Source: Sepiola atlantica
Lineage: Eukaryota; Mollusca; Cephalopoda; Sepiida; Sepiolidae
Length of the DNA stretch: 64,000 nucleotides
Direction: 5' to 3'
Assembly (NCBI GenBank): GCA_963556195.1
Contig: OY744531.1
Coordinates: 108,067,120-108,131,119, forward strand
This document shows, one piece after another, positions 1-10,580 of this stretch (position 1 is the first letter of the stretch; every line of letters starts with the position of its first letter). The notes below the pieces were generated by a model that saw only the letters and a list, made by a program, of their open reading frames with translations, ran no database searches and had not been told where the DNA came from. The position numbers were made by a program, and so were the translations under genes.

Positions 1-739
1 AAAAAAAATAATGACGGTGTTCGGAAGAAATAGTTGTCCTATGAAGAAAACTTCCTGATGTACTTAGTGACAGTGGGAGTAGATCTGAGAATGAGAGTGA
101 AAATTCCTTCAACTGGATGATCGTTAGAAGCTGTCGAGCCGGAAAAAATATTAAAATTGGTCTAAATGGCTGCACAAAATAACTTTGCATATGCAACTGT
201 TAGATAGAAAGCTACATTCATCAATGAAATAAGGGAAAATATAACTTTACTTTATTAAAGATAAACTCAAACACATTGCTGACAGTCGTGTGTGCCGAAC
301 TATATAAAAATTCGTTTTACTTTTAAAAAAAATGTTTATTCGTTACATTATTTATTTAATAATTTCGGGGCCTAGGTTCTGTCAAGTAACTTGAACATTT
401 AGTTAAAAAAATTAGAGTGGGAACGTTTTATATAAAAAAATAAACTTGAGAATATATTTTTTTAGTTGAACTTTTCTGCTTCAATAAAATAGAAAAGGTC
501 AACAATTTTAAAATGTCTGTTTGTTTTTTAGATAAAGTATCGTTTACTGTTATCATCTGTATATATATTTTTACTTTTCTACCAAATTTATTTAGAATAT
601 TTTTTTAATAGCAATAACTTTTAAAACCTTAAGAATTTAACAATAAACAGTTTTTTAAAAATCAAGTGAAATGGAGAATCCTACTTAGGTTTTTATTAAA
701 ATAGGCATGTATTAAATAAGCACAAATTTTAACTTTATT
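1..739. other. AT-rich stretch, no gene recognised
   Basis: No long open frame and no domain I recognise. The sequence is A/T-rich with homopolymer runs and looks like ordinary intergenic or intronic DNA. Confidence 0.6.
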
Positions 740-1525
740 ACTTATTATTATTATGTTATTACTTATCATTATTATTATGTTATTACATAAATTATTGCTT
801 TATTATTTATTATTACTTATTATAATTACGTTATTACTTTACTTTATTACTTATTATTACGTTATTACTTATTATAATTATGTTATTACTTTATAATTAT
901 TATTACGTTATTACTTGATTACTTATTATTATTACTTCATTACTTATTATTATTACTTGATTACTTATTATTATTACTTGATTACTTATTATTATTACTT
1001 GATTACTTATTACTTCATTACTTATTATTATTACTTGATTACTTATTATTATTACTTGATTACTTATTACTTCATTACTTATTATTATTACTTGATTACT
1101 TATTATTATTACTTATTATTATTACTTGATTACTTATTATTATTACTTGATTACTTATTATTATTACTTGATTACTTATTACTTCATTACTTATTATTAT
1201 TACTTGATTACTTATTATTATTACTTGATTACTTATTACTTCATTACTTATTATTATTACTTGATTACTTATTATTATTACTTATTATTATTACTTGATT
1301 ACTTATTATTATTACTTGATTACTTATTATTATTACTTCATTACTTATTATTATTACTTCATTACTTATTATTATTACTTCATTACTTATTATTATTACT
1401 TGATTACTTATTATTATTACTTCATTACTTATTTTTATTACTTTATTACTTATTATTATTACTTGATTACTTATTATTATTACTTCATTACTTATTATTA
1501 TTACTTTATTACTTATATAATATTG
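740..1525. repeat. TTACTTATTATTATTAC tandem array (about 21 bp)
   Basis: Roughly 790 bp built from TTACTTATTATTATTAC joined by TTGA or TTCA, giving a dominant 21-bp period with shorter variants. Reading frames across it stay open only because the repeat lacks stop codons; the Tyr/Leu/Ile-Thr strings they give are not protein-like. Confidence 0.95.
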
Positions 1526-3262
1526 TAATTTACTCTTTTCTTTTGATTACTCTCACAGAATAATTGGAAATTTCTGTTTTTTTATTTATTTGCTCAAACA
1601 GAAAATGTTTTTTCACAAAATTAGTCATTATTATTATTAAGAAATAACTCGTAAAAGTTTTTTACTGTTTTTTTTTTCTTTTTTTTTTTGCGTGATACAA
1701 GAATTGTACATTTTTTTATTTACAGATTCTTTCGTTGCCAAAGGACGAATGATGCAGTTCTTCAGCTCCGGCATTATTTAATGAAGAATAATCTCAGGTT
1801 CTGTAAAAAGATTATATGGAGAAATCAACTTGCGTCGTCTAATTAAAATGAAAAGAAAAAGGACTACCAAAGTTTTTGATTTCACCTTTCTAAAAGCAAA
1901 TTAGCCTATATTCCTAAGACAAAGATTAAGACGAATCAAATAATTCAGAACACCCATCTGCTTCAAAAGTAATTGCACTGTAATAATCTGTCACAAAATG
2001 GCAATAGCACTGTCCAGTACTTCAGCTTTCATCGATATATCAAGAAAATAGCTGTGAATTTGGAATAGTCGATCAACAATCCGCAGTTGTTATTAGACTG
2101 ACTAGGAGTATATTTGGGGGTGAATTCTTTGAATAAAGTATTCAATCGATGTTGTTTTAAAGATCCCTGAAATTGTATCTGACTGTTTGCACACAGTACT
2201 CAGCAATTTACTCATTGTCTCGAAGATAGAACTGAGTATTTTTTATGACCTTTGCACAGATGGAGTCAACATTTATTTATAGATGGGATTTTGATGTAAT
2301 GCCAATTTCACGTGATTGACTTGAAATGTTCCAGATATATTTTCTATCGCGGAAACCTATAAAAAAAATTCTGACTGCAAATCATTAAAGAGAGCAAGTG
2401 GAAGAGGATTATTAATTCTTCCTAGAAAATATGTTCGGTCAGTTGAGAGAAAAAATATCGATTTTTTTTTAAGTTTCAAGTTTAACAATAAGTATTTGCT
2501 TGAAAATAAATTGCATTGATTTCTTTTGTGTAACGAATTTTTCAGTTTTGTGCAAAAATTCACTCAAATTAAAATATATTAATGACCAAAAGTTTTGATA
2601 TTACAGAGAAGACATTTTTTTTTTTTATTTCCTTTAAAAATTAATAAAGTTGCAAAGTTTCAAATTTGTACCTCTAATGAATACTTTTTACAGCAACTCC
2701 AGTAACATACTTTTTAAAAAATCCTTTTGTGCCCTATTATTAAATTGTTTCCATCTGTTTTTACTTGGTCCATATCAGTGCTTTTTAGGGATTTACTATT
2801 AAAAGAAAAATTTAACTTTATCTCTAATATTAAGTTATTGAAATGAAACTTGTATGAACAAAGTTCCTGTTTTGTGCCAGTTTGGCATTTTTGTCAGGGG
2901 AGGTAATTGGATGATGTCCAGTGTTTAGCCTGGTTTGATCTAATAATAATTGCTTCCATTGGTATTAATTTTCATTTACCACAAGATAACATTTTAAAGA
3001 AGTTTGCATTTTCTATTTCTGGACCAAAACTAAACCTTGAATGATCATAGCGGTGTGGCTAATCAAATTGTTTACGCTTTGCGAAAGTCTACTTGTCTAC
3101 CTTAAAAGATTTTAGATATAATGAAAATAAAATTTTAGTTTGCGATAACTAATAACAAAAGATGTCGGCAAGCCTCGATGCAAGTTTTATGGAGCATCAA
3201 CTTCTTTGTTGGACTGTTTCGAATTTAGCATCAACCTTCAAGGACATTTTGATTTTTCGGAG
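1526..3262. other. Unassigned AT-rich DNA
   Basis: No gene recognised. A short stretch near 1724-1850 has an acceptor-like TTTACAG followed by an open frame, but it matches no family I know and has no clear donor. Poly-T and poly-A tracts are frequent. Confidence 0.5.
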
Positions 3263-3660
3263 CAAGAGTACAATAAGGACCCCAGTTCATTAACACAACA
3301 TGCGGAACATATTCCGGAAGTCACCGGCGTCTTCCGGTTCGTCTTCCGGTTGACCTCACAATACACTTTTTCTTAAAATAAACAACACGAAATATCGAAT
3401 GTTCTGCGTTTAAAATTTGTTTGTTTTTTAGTAAATAAAAGTAAAACAAAAAAAAACGATAAAATTTTTTGTTTATTGCAAAACGAAATATTACAAGTCA
3501 GCCGATTTTAAAAAAGCGTATATATTTCATTTATTTTATTTACAAGTTGTTTTGTAAATAGTGACCACGTGTATTGCGAGGTCAACTGGAAGACGCCGGT
3601 GACTTCCGGAATATGTTCCGCGTGTTTTGTTAATGAACTGGGGTCCTTATTGTACTCTTG
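3263..3660. mobile_element. Fold-back element, about 100-bp terminal inverted repeats
   Basis: The left end starts CAAGAGTACAATAAGGAC and the right end finishes with its reverse complement. The arms pair for about 100 bp, through a CCGGAAGTCACCGGCGTC block to AATACAC, around a loop of about 200 bp. The left arm carries a small internal duplication of CTTCCGGTTCGT that is absent on the right. There is no transposase, so this is a non-autonomous MITE-like element. The open frame on the - strand in the right arm is a by-product. Confidence 0.85.
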
Positions 3661-3744
3661 ATCCGATTTTTCAAACCCCCCCATCCCCACCCCTCTAGAA
3701 ACCTGTCAAACCATGGTAATGAAAGATTGTCTGCGAAAGAAGAC

Positions 3745-4092
3745 AGATTCTTTGCCACTCACTGTATGGCTTTCGTGGTTTTCGTTCAACTGCTGATCTT
3801 TTAACTGTTGTAACTGAGCGGATCTGTTGGTTTATGGATAATTCAGGAGAGGGAAGAGCCATTGCGCTTGACATTTTGAAGACGTTTGACAGAGTGTGCC
3901 ATTCTGGTCTCAGGCTTGTGGAACTCTCTTCCTACTGACTGTTTTCCTCCTATCTATAACCTTGGTATTTTCAAGACGAAGACCAATGGGCAGGCATCTC
4001 CTGTCTTGCGATAATCATATTTGTTCTTGTTAGCTCCTTACGTCAAGTGGCTTCATGCTTTGTCTGGAATGATTTCCATAAAAAAAAAAAAA
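3745..4092 (+). mobile_element. LINE fragment (CR1/jockey-like RT) with poly-A tail
   Basis: Translation at 3760-3950 gives a reverse-transcriptase stretch with YGFR, then RSTADLL, then GRAIALDILKTFDRV, matching the finger/palm region of CR1/jockey-type LINEs (usually ALDISKAFDRVW). It breaks into stops after LSSY. The 3' tail (4030-4080: TTAGCTCCTTACGTCAAGTG ... ATTTCCATA) ends in 13 A residues. Related tails lie inverted near 19118 and 53100. The copy is internally deleted and dead. Confidence 0.75.
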
Positions 4093-4524
4093 ATTGCATT
4101 AAAAAATGCAGAGTCATCGTTTTCTAAATAGATTGAAAGATTCATTTAACTACAATATATAAAATCTATACAATTGTCGAAAGTTCTTGAAAGAAAAAGA
4201 AATTGTTCCAAACATGATTCTGCGGGATTCTTGTTAATTCTTAATGAGGGTTTAAAGGAATAAATGGAGCGAGATTTACAAAATCTCCTCCAATTTCTCC
4301 TGTCGTGATTTCTACGCTTCGCGGCTCTAAAATGACTGACAATTTCCCGCTCGTACTAACGACAAATCCTTCCCCTATCTAGTAGTTGCTACTGCTAGTA
4401 TATTTTAGATTAGTTATGACTAACCTTTCGACGAACGTGTAAGCTTCACTAAACACGTTACCTTCACTGAATGTGCAACGTGATTGGCGATTTTTAGTCG
4501 GACTACCTCAGATACGGCACAATC

Positions 4525-4800
4525 ACGTTGACACACCGGTTCCCGTTAGATCACCGAAGTTAAGCGACGTCGAGCCTGGCCAGTATTAAATGGGTGACCA
4601 TTTGGGACTACCAGGTGCTGTATGTGCTCTCTGTTTATCTCGGCATTGTTTCCAGTCGTCTTGAACTGCTTGCCATTGGAATCAAGCAGTGCCGACTCAG
4701 GAGAGGTGTTGTTAGGGATTGCGCAACCCTTGCTTCATAATTACACGCGCAGCCAGCCCCTTATAGGGGTATCCATAGTCTCTCTAGACTGAACGGAGGG
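4525..4800 (+). mobile_element. 5S-rRNA-headed SINE (SINE3-like)
   Basis: Positions 4533-4623 align by eye with the 3' two-thirds of 5S rRNA: GATCACCGAAGTTAAGCG corresponds to the A-box region, GAGCCTGGCCAGTA to the internal element and AATGGGTGACCATTTGGGA to the C box, closing with CCAGGTGCTGTA. Unrelated sequence follows instead of the 5S terminator and spacer, so this is a 5S-derived retroposon or a fused 5S pseudogene rather than a working 5S gene. The first 30 nt or so of 5S are missing or unrecognisable. The 3' limit is uncertain. Confidence 0.7.
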
Positions 4801-4880
4801 CTTGTTGTACCTCCGATCTTCTGCATTCTCCTTATATCGATCAATGGAGAATAACTGATTTGTTTGACACGTCAATATTT

Positions 4881-4940
4881 GCATGACCAGCCGAGATATC
4901 CTATTTTGCATGACCAGCCGAGATATCCTATTTTGCATGA
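4881..4940. repeat. 27-bp direct duplication
   Basis: The unit GCATGACCAGCCGAGATATC plus CTATTTT occurs twice in a row (4881 and 4908), followed by a partial third GCATGA. Confidence 0.9.
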
Positions 4941-5740
4941 GCACGTAATGCCACTACTTGCGAAGTTGCGCATGGCGACAGCACACCCACACCCACAACT
5001 CACTTGTGTCTTGCCTATTTCCGTGAACCCTCCACAGAGCATCCACATCCATCGACTTCTTTTATTCTTCTTCTCATTTTGCTCTTTCTTTCAGCCCACC
5101 AAGAAGCTTCTCTCCATTTTGCTAACCTGACATTTTTGTTTTATTTATCTGCCTATCTTTCTTTTCTATTTGTTTTCTTTTCTTTTTATTCCTACTCACA
5201 CACAACAACTGTCTGACCCGAAAGGTCAATTATCATCAGATCATTATAACCAAATCATTTTTGTTCTTTTTTTTTTCTTTTTTTTTTTTTTTTAACACAA
5301 ACCCAACTCCGACTTTCAGTCTTTCCACTAATTGATAACAACTTTACCTAGCAAGCTATCTGACCCCAGATGTCACATCATATCAACAGCTGGGAAACTT
5401 TTTGCCGAGAGAAAAAAAAAAAAACCCTGTTTTCAATCCCACCTATGTGCATTCAACTCTTCCCTCCATTTTCATAGTTGTTGGCAATTTGTCTTTATGC
5501 AGTGACATAAGATCGAATTCGACACGGTGTGCCGACCTAAACGCCTTTTCATAAGATATAAAAAATATAATGACGTTCTGTCACGATATGGTTGAATAAT
5601 TCTCGAAAAAGTTGTTCATCTGAGCACCCGATTGTGGCCACGGAAATGCTAACTAATGCCTTTGCAATTGAATGCGGTGTCATGCAGAATAAATCTAAAA
5701 ATAAGCAAAAATTAATTTAAAAATTAAAAAAAAAATTTTT
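4941..5740. other. Pyrimidine-rich unassigned DNA
   Basis: Long C/T-rich stretch with poly-T runs at 5265-5293. Open frames here (for example from 5004) have no recognisable domain, and the Leu/Phe runs reflect the T-richness. No gene called. Confidence 0.5.
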
Positions 5741-6198
5741 TTAGCATAGTTCACCCCAAACAAGGCAGGTCGCCACTGTAGATGTAAGGGGCTACTGAGA
5801 ATTAGACTGTAAGTTCAAAAATGAAAATAAAAACATGCTGCAATTCACCAACTAGATTGTCCATTTTGGTGTACTTTTATCATGGACAATGGAGACAAAT
5901 TTAATAATGAATCCATGAGAGATTTGGGAGATAAAGTAACATAGTCAATGTAGTGATTTTTAAAATTTTTTTATCATAGTTCACTCCAAACAAGGCAAGC
6001 CGCCACTGATTTGGGTGTCATCCTAAGTTGGGAGCTGTGTAGCGAGATGTCTGTTTACATTAGTTTTAAACCTCTGCATGTTGGTACAGTCGGGGTAGCA
6101 GGGAGAGAGTTCCATAGGCCGGCAGCACGAGGAAAGAAACTATTGGAGTAGGTTTTCCGGCATCTGGGGACCTCCACAGTGAATGGATGGGATTTTCC
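5741..6198 (-). mobile_element. LINE family A, two 3'-end fragments
   Basis: Two copies of the same 3' tail (starting TAGTTCACCCCAAACAAGG on +) lie at 5746-5815 and 5970-6198. Both are in antisense orientation with T-rich flanks that represent the poly-A tail. The second continues through ATTAGTTTTAAACCTCTGC, the CCGGCAGCACGAGGAAAGAA block and ends in GAATGGATGGGATTTT. The same sequence recurs near 9707, 18640, 20505, 23115 and 43121, which defines a high-copy, 5'-truncated LINE family. Confidence 0.8.
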
Positions 6199-6199
6199 A

Positions 6200-7440
6200 G
6201 GAATGCTATCCCAATATTTTAGCCAGTTGCAAAATACAGATAAAAATGTATAACTTTCTTCGTTTAATTTCAGTAGATTACAATATTTATTATGAAGACG
6301 GTAACCTTTTGTATGGTATTTTTACATTCAGTATTCTCCGTTAAATATAAAATGTTTAATTATTCTCCAACAGCTGTAAAGTTGAGCTAATATTTTTGTG
6401 TTGGGTGGTCCCTGAATAGTGCACTCATAAAAAAATTTGCACAATAACATTTTCAAGATTAATAGGAGAAATAGTCTTTGAGACCAATTTATAACAATAT
6501 TTCAAAAGTGATTGCGATTCTAGAGCATGAAGTGTCTGTAAGGTACAAAATGGGTCGATCTGACTTTTGACCATCTTCATCAATTATGGCTCTCAAGTAT
6601 TTAATTGCTGTTAAAAAAAATCAATTCTTAGCTTAAAGTCATATTTAATTTTTTAAGATTCTATTTTCACATGTTCTACACGTTTTCTATTTTCGCTTTT
6701 TATCAAAACGTCATTGAGATAGATAAGTGACTACAATATTCATATTGCTCAACATGGCGTCCATTATTTGTTGAAATATTTCTGATGCTACTTTTTATAC
6801 CAAAAGATAGTTCACTAAATTTGTAAAAACCTTCGTGTTTTTATAGTCAACAATTCTGTACATTTTTCTTCCAATAGTATTTGCATAGAGGCATCTGATA
6901 AATTGAGTTTTGAGAATACTTTTCCTCCATTTAACTTTGAAGATATATCATGAGTAATGAGTAATTATAAGATTTTAAACAATCATTCACTTCAGTTGAA
7001 TAAGCGACATGAACCAGAATTTTGTTGTTTCTTTTTTACATAAACTGTGGAACTATCCCAAACGCTATAGTCTGTTTTAGTTAGAATTTCAAAACGGTCT
7101 AGTTTGTTTTCAATTATTTCTTGAGCTGCAAAGGGTACTCGTGTTTTTTGGGTCTAAAAATTGATTGTACATTATTTTTTTAAATTCAAATGTCACTTTT
7201 GCCTTTGAACACATTTCTAAACCTTCAGAAAAATGCTGGGAAAACTTGATTTAAGTTTCCTTTTTAAATTTTCTGCACTATTTGAAGCTGTCTTTATGCT
7301 ATTACGAAATATATTATTAGGTAGGTTGCATAGATCAAATGACTCCATCCAGTCATTTCTGAATATGTTTCGAGATCAATCAATGGCGAATGCTTTTAGT
7401 TTAATTTTTTTGTTTATAAATAATACATTAGCATAGCATT
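6200..7440 (-). pseudogene. Ty3/gypsy-type pol remnant (reverse transcriptase)
   Basis: The reverse complement reads as a decayed Ty3/gypsy RT. Near 7150-7080 is RVPFAAQEIIENKLDRFEIL, comparable to the primer-side RPVPYALRPKVEAELDRL segment. Near 6940-6890 is SKLNGGKVFSKLNLSDA, the conserved palm motif. After frameshifts come LSFGIKSS and a region like the IDxxGxxP connection at about 6600. Several stops and frameshifts mean no intact product. No LTRs were found. This is an LTR-retrotransposon fossil next to LINE-A fragments. Confidence 0.75.
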
Positions 7441-8978
7441 GATCTAAAAAATTTATTTTTATCAGTTATTCCTAGGGTAATTTTTTTTATTATATCATTA
7501 GCATTGGTTTATCGATGTTTTCTTTTTTATTTTCCATGCTAATTTATTTAACAAGTCAGATTAATTAGCATTTGTGTCTTCCATATTTACATTTACAAAT
7601 TTTCTTTTAATCGCAGTAGATGTATTTTCTGTTTGTGTAGCGCAAACTGTATTATTTTAAAATTTCAAATTCTTTCTGGCTTCTTTTCTACAATGTGAGA
7701 ACTTATGTCTTTTATTGACAGAATTATGGTAAAGTTAGGACTGTAACAGTAACAGTACTTAGTTGTGTGTACTCTACTTTAGAGTTGATTATGGACTAAG
7801 GGTTCTGGATAAACGATAATAAAGGAATTGGGAAACTGAGTGAGTTGAGATCCAAGTTTGGATTATGGATGAATGCAGGGTTTGTTCGTTCGTTCGTAAG
7901 AAAATAAGGCAGTTGTGCGACTGTGGATCGACAAAAAGCGGTTGGCCATTAAGGAGGCGGAAAAAACGCCCTCGGATGTTGTTTCGGGAACGGAAAACTG
8001 AAAGTATTACAGTTTGCATCATATGGAAGTGGACAGGATTTTATATTTGGAACAAAAAAGTCAACATGCTGGTGTCCAGAGAGTGGTCATAAACTGTGTT
8101 ACTTGATTGTCTCAAGCATGCATGATCCTTGTGACATCAGGACTACAGAAAAGTAGACAAAATTAGTTGTCAATATAATGCACTATCGCAGGGGTGCATA
8201 TTTGTTGATGACTGGCTGTGGACCTGGTCAACTAGCGATATGATGGGAATTGTCTGTGGAAATGGTGGCTGCGATTGCAGATAAACTTAAGAATAAGAGT
8301 CTAGAAATAATGGCGCCATCGGACCCTGAAATAATAATAGCTGAGAGAGGAGGAATATCATCTTCTATAGAAGCAATCTTTTTGTACAACATGGAGTTCA
8401 AGGTCAGACAGGAAGGAGACAGTGCCGCAAAACGACAATCTTTACATATAAGTGGAAGCAACAAATAAAAATGAAGACGGGTTGGCAGCATTCCAAATCG
8501 GGGAAGAAGTTTGGTTGGGTGAAGCTGCCCAATGACAGTTGATGGAATGCCTCGGCATATTTTGGAATTTGAGTATGGGGCTCGCTCGGTTAATAGAGAC
8601 AAGAGCATTGAAAATGGAGGAGATAGAAACAAAACAGTGCGAACACAAAGACCGGATAGAGGGCGGCGTACATCTCTGGATGTGAAATGATCTTTCGCTT
8701 CCTGGAAGAAAAGGAAGTCGCGACAGGTGTGTTCTTTTTTTTATATAAGAAGACTTAAAGATAAATAAAAACAGATCAGGGAAAGGAGGAATTATGGGAA
8801 GTAGGAGAGAGAGAGAATACTTCACGAAATCAGATGACAGTTTAGAGAGAGAATAAGGAAAGAAAGAAGACTCAAATTATTATGCCCCCCCCCCTACTCT
8901 TCATATTGATACATCCATTTTGTTTATCTTCCTAAGTTTTTCTTTTAAGCTTCAATTATTTATAATTTTTAAAACGGT
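7441..8978. other. Unassigned region with GC-richer block
   Basis: 7780-8720 is less AT-rich than its surroundings and holds overlapping short open frames on both strands (up to 134 codons). None shows a motif I can name, there are no clear splice sites, and the + and - frames shadow each other. It may be an old transposon or gene remnant. A C tract lies at 8885-8893. Confidence 0.4.
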
Positions 8979-9141
8979 AGAGAGACCGATCAAATGCCGA
9001 TTTTTTTCTTTTTAAATAAAATATTATTTATTTAAAATTCAAATTTTCGATTCATAAAAGAATCTTCATCAGGACGATACAGACAATTTAAAAAAAATTT
9101 TTTTTTTTTAAGTGACATGTTGTCACTTAGTCTTGAACTTC
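8979..9141 (-). mobile_element. Penelope-like element terminal repeat, copy 1
   Basis: On the - strand this reads GTCCTGATGAAGATTC ... GAATCGAAAA followed by AT-rich sequence and GATCGGTCTCTCTACC. That resembles the ends of Penelope-like retroelements, which carry CTGATGA ... GAAA signatures. A diverged second copy follows at 9269-9400, and both share GACATGTTGTCACTTAGTC. The paired arrangement would fit the terminal pseudo-LTRs of these elements. No RT or GIY-YIG frame is present here. Confidence 0.5.
9045..9082 (-). ncRNA. Hammerhead-ribozyme-like motif
   Basis: The - strand has the core CTGATGA (9072-9066), a perfect 5-bp stem GATTC/GAATC closing a TTTTAT loop, then GAAA (9048-9045). This is the conserved CUGAUGA - stem II - GAAA part of a hammerhead. 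A minimal stem III (AATT/AATT, 2-nt loop) can be drawn, but I could not find a good stem I downstream of the would-be cleavage site, so activity is doubtful. Hammerheads with tiny stem III are known in Penelope-like elements. Confidence 0.4.
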
Positions 9142-9268
9142 TGTTCTTATTGAAGTCTGGTGTGTAATGTCCGATATAAGTGGTGTGTCTTGGATACGCA
9201 CGTGTAAGTTATGAATAAAATATTTCCAATGTTTGAATGCATTTTAAATTTGTAATTTTTAAAGCGGT

Positions 9269-9400
9269 AAGAAGACAAATAAATGCAGACTTTTTTTTGA
9301 TAAAATATAATTAATTTAAGATTCAAATTTTTGATTCAGCGGGATACAGACAATATTTTTTTTTTTAGCGACATGTTGTCACTTAGTCTTGAACTTCTGG
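9269..9400 (-). mobile_element. Penelope-like terminal repeat, copy 2 (degraded)
   Basis: Direct repeat of 8979-9141 about 290 bp away: shared AAATAAATGCAGAC-like start, GATTCAAATTTTTGATTC, GATACAGACAAT and the same GACATGTTGTCACTTAGTC end. A deletion has removed the middle of the hammerhead-like core, joining CTGA directly to ATC. Confidence 0.55.
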
Positions 9401-9664
9401 AAATATTTTATTCAATTATTTAATTAGAATGCTGGGAATAGACCGCATACTTTAAACATCCAAATCTAGTATTTCAAATGAATCTAAAATCAAAAAGCAC
9501 TGGGGTTTATTTACACGTGATATTTAACTTGAAAATAATTTCTCTTTAAAAGCAAAATTGATAGAAAATTAATTGAGTTTCATAAGGATCAGTATTCACG
9601 GCAATATCTTGTGCTACACTTTTAGCAGATACTAAATAAGTAAGTACATCACCAAAGAATGTGT

Positions 9665-9706
9665 GACCCAAGTTGTCTTTGGAGGACGTGGTCAAAATAA
9701 AGCAGA
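9665..9706 (+). mobile_element. LINE family B fragment
   Basis: GACCCAAGTTGTCTTTGGAG and the following AGGACGTGGTCAAAA match the 3' part of the family B LINE at 18408-18440 (GACCCAAGTTATCTTGGGAG). It is only about 40 bp and abuts a family A copy, so it is a chimeric junction. Confidence 0.6.
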
Positions 9707-10580
9707 CTGCCAATGTAGACGTAAGGGGCTACTGAGAATTAGGGTGAAAGTTTTAGGGGTCATCCTGAATTGGGAGCTGTGCAGCGAGATGTCGGTACAG
9801 TCGGGGAAACAGGGAGTTGGAGGGGATTCCAAAAGCCGGCAGCATGAGGAAAATAGAAGCTATTGCAGTAGAAGGCTCTCCGGCATCTGGGGACCTCCAC
9901 AGTGAATGGATGGGATTTTGCTGATTGTCGGTTTGGGCGAGTGTATTTATGTTGAGGGAGCACCAGAGTAGCCAGTTCATCGGAGCACAATCCATTGAAG
10001 TATTTGTAAAACAAGCACAAGGATGCAACATTGTGGCGATGGAACATGGGCTGGAGCTTGGTTGACAGTGAGGGACCTCTTAAGTTGGCGACTCTTTTTT
10101 GGACCTTGTCTAAGAGGGAGAGACTAGTGGATGGTGCACCAGCCCAGATGTGACAACAATACTCCATGCATGGGTGGGTGGTGGGTTTGTAGAAATATAG
10201 GATACTGTCAGGTGGGAAAAGTTTACTAGCACGGTAGAGGGAGCCAACCTTCTTTGCAGCAGCCTTGGCAATGTCTTCAATGTATTTGTTCCAGTTCATG
10301 TGAATGTTAGGCTGAGGAGCTTGAATGATGAACTCTCAGGTAGAATGTTATTTGCCATGACAATTGCTGGTTGAAGAGGTTTCTTGTAGTTATTGAAGGA
10401 AAGTAGCTTTGTCTTTTCAGCATTAAAAGTTACCGTCCATTTTTTTATCCCAATCCACTAGGCTGGTGTTCACTTTCTAAGGATTCAGCCATTGCCTCGG
10501 ATATGCGTGCATCTGTTTTACTCACATGATGAGAGTAGAGTGTGATGGCGTCGGCAAATTACCCATCTCAGACACAATGT
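9707..10580 (-). mobile_element. LINE family A, 3' half of RT ORF plus 3' UTR
   Basis: The - strand frame 10299-9760 encodes the C-terminal part of a CR1-like RT ORF: MNWNKYIEDIAKAAAKKVG, SLYRASKLFPPDSILYFY, HPCMEYCCHIWAGAPSTS, LSLLDKVQKRVANLRGPSLS, then ASLCLFYKYFNGLCSDELA and the arginine-rich tail. Further 5' (10300-10580) the upstream frame is broken, with remnants of the DDIVSEMG and VDWDKK segments. The catalytic RT core is missing, so the copy is 5'-truncated and dead. Confidence 0.85.

Noticed and set aside
915..1563. Three overlapping open frames of Tyr/Leu/Ile repeats
   Set aside because: They arise from the stop-free TTACTTATTATTA array; no start context, domain or codon bias.
4533..4623. 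Functional 5S rRNA gene
   Set aside because: The 5' third is missing or changed, the internal boxes have several substitutions, and no T-run terminator follows.
5004..5216. Signal-peptide exon for the CULT gene (hydrophobic FILLLILLFLSAH)
   Set aside because: No donor in the right phase nearby and the hydrophobic run comes from a T-rich tract.
8228..8825. Overlapping - strand frames of 127-134 codons
   Set aside because: No motif, no splice signals, and a + frame overlaps; too weak to call a gene.
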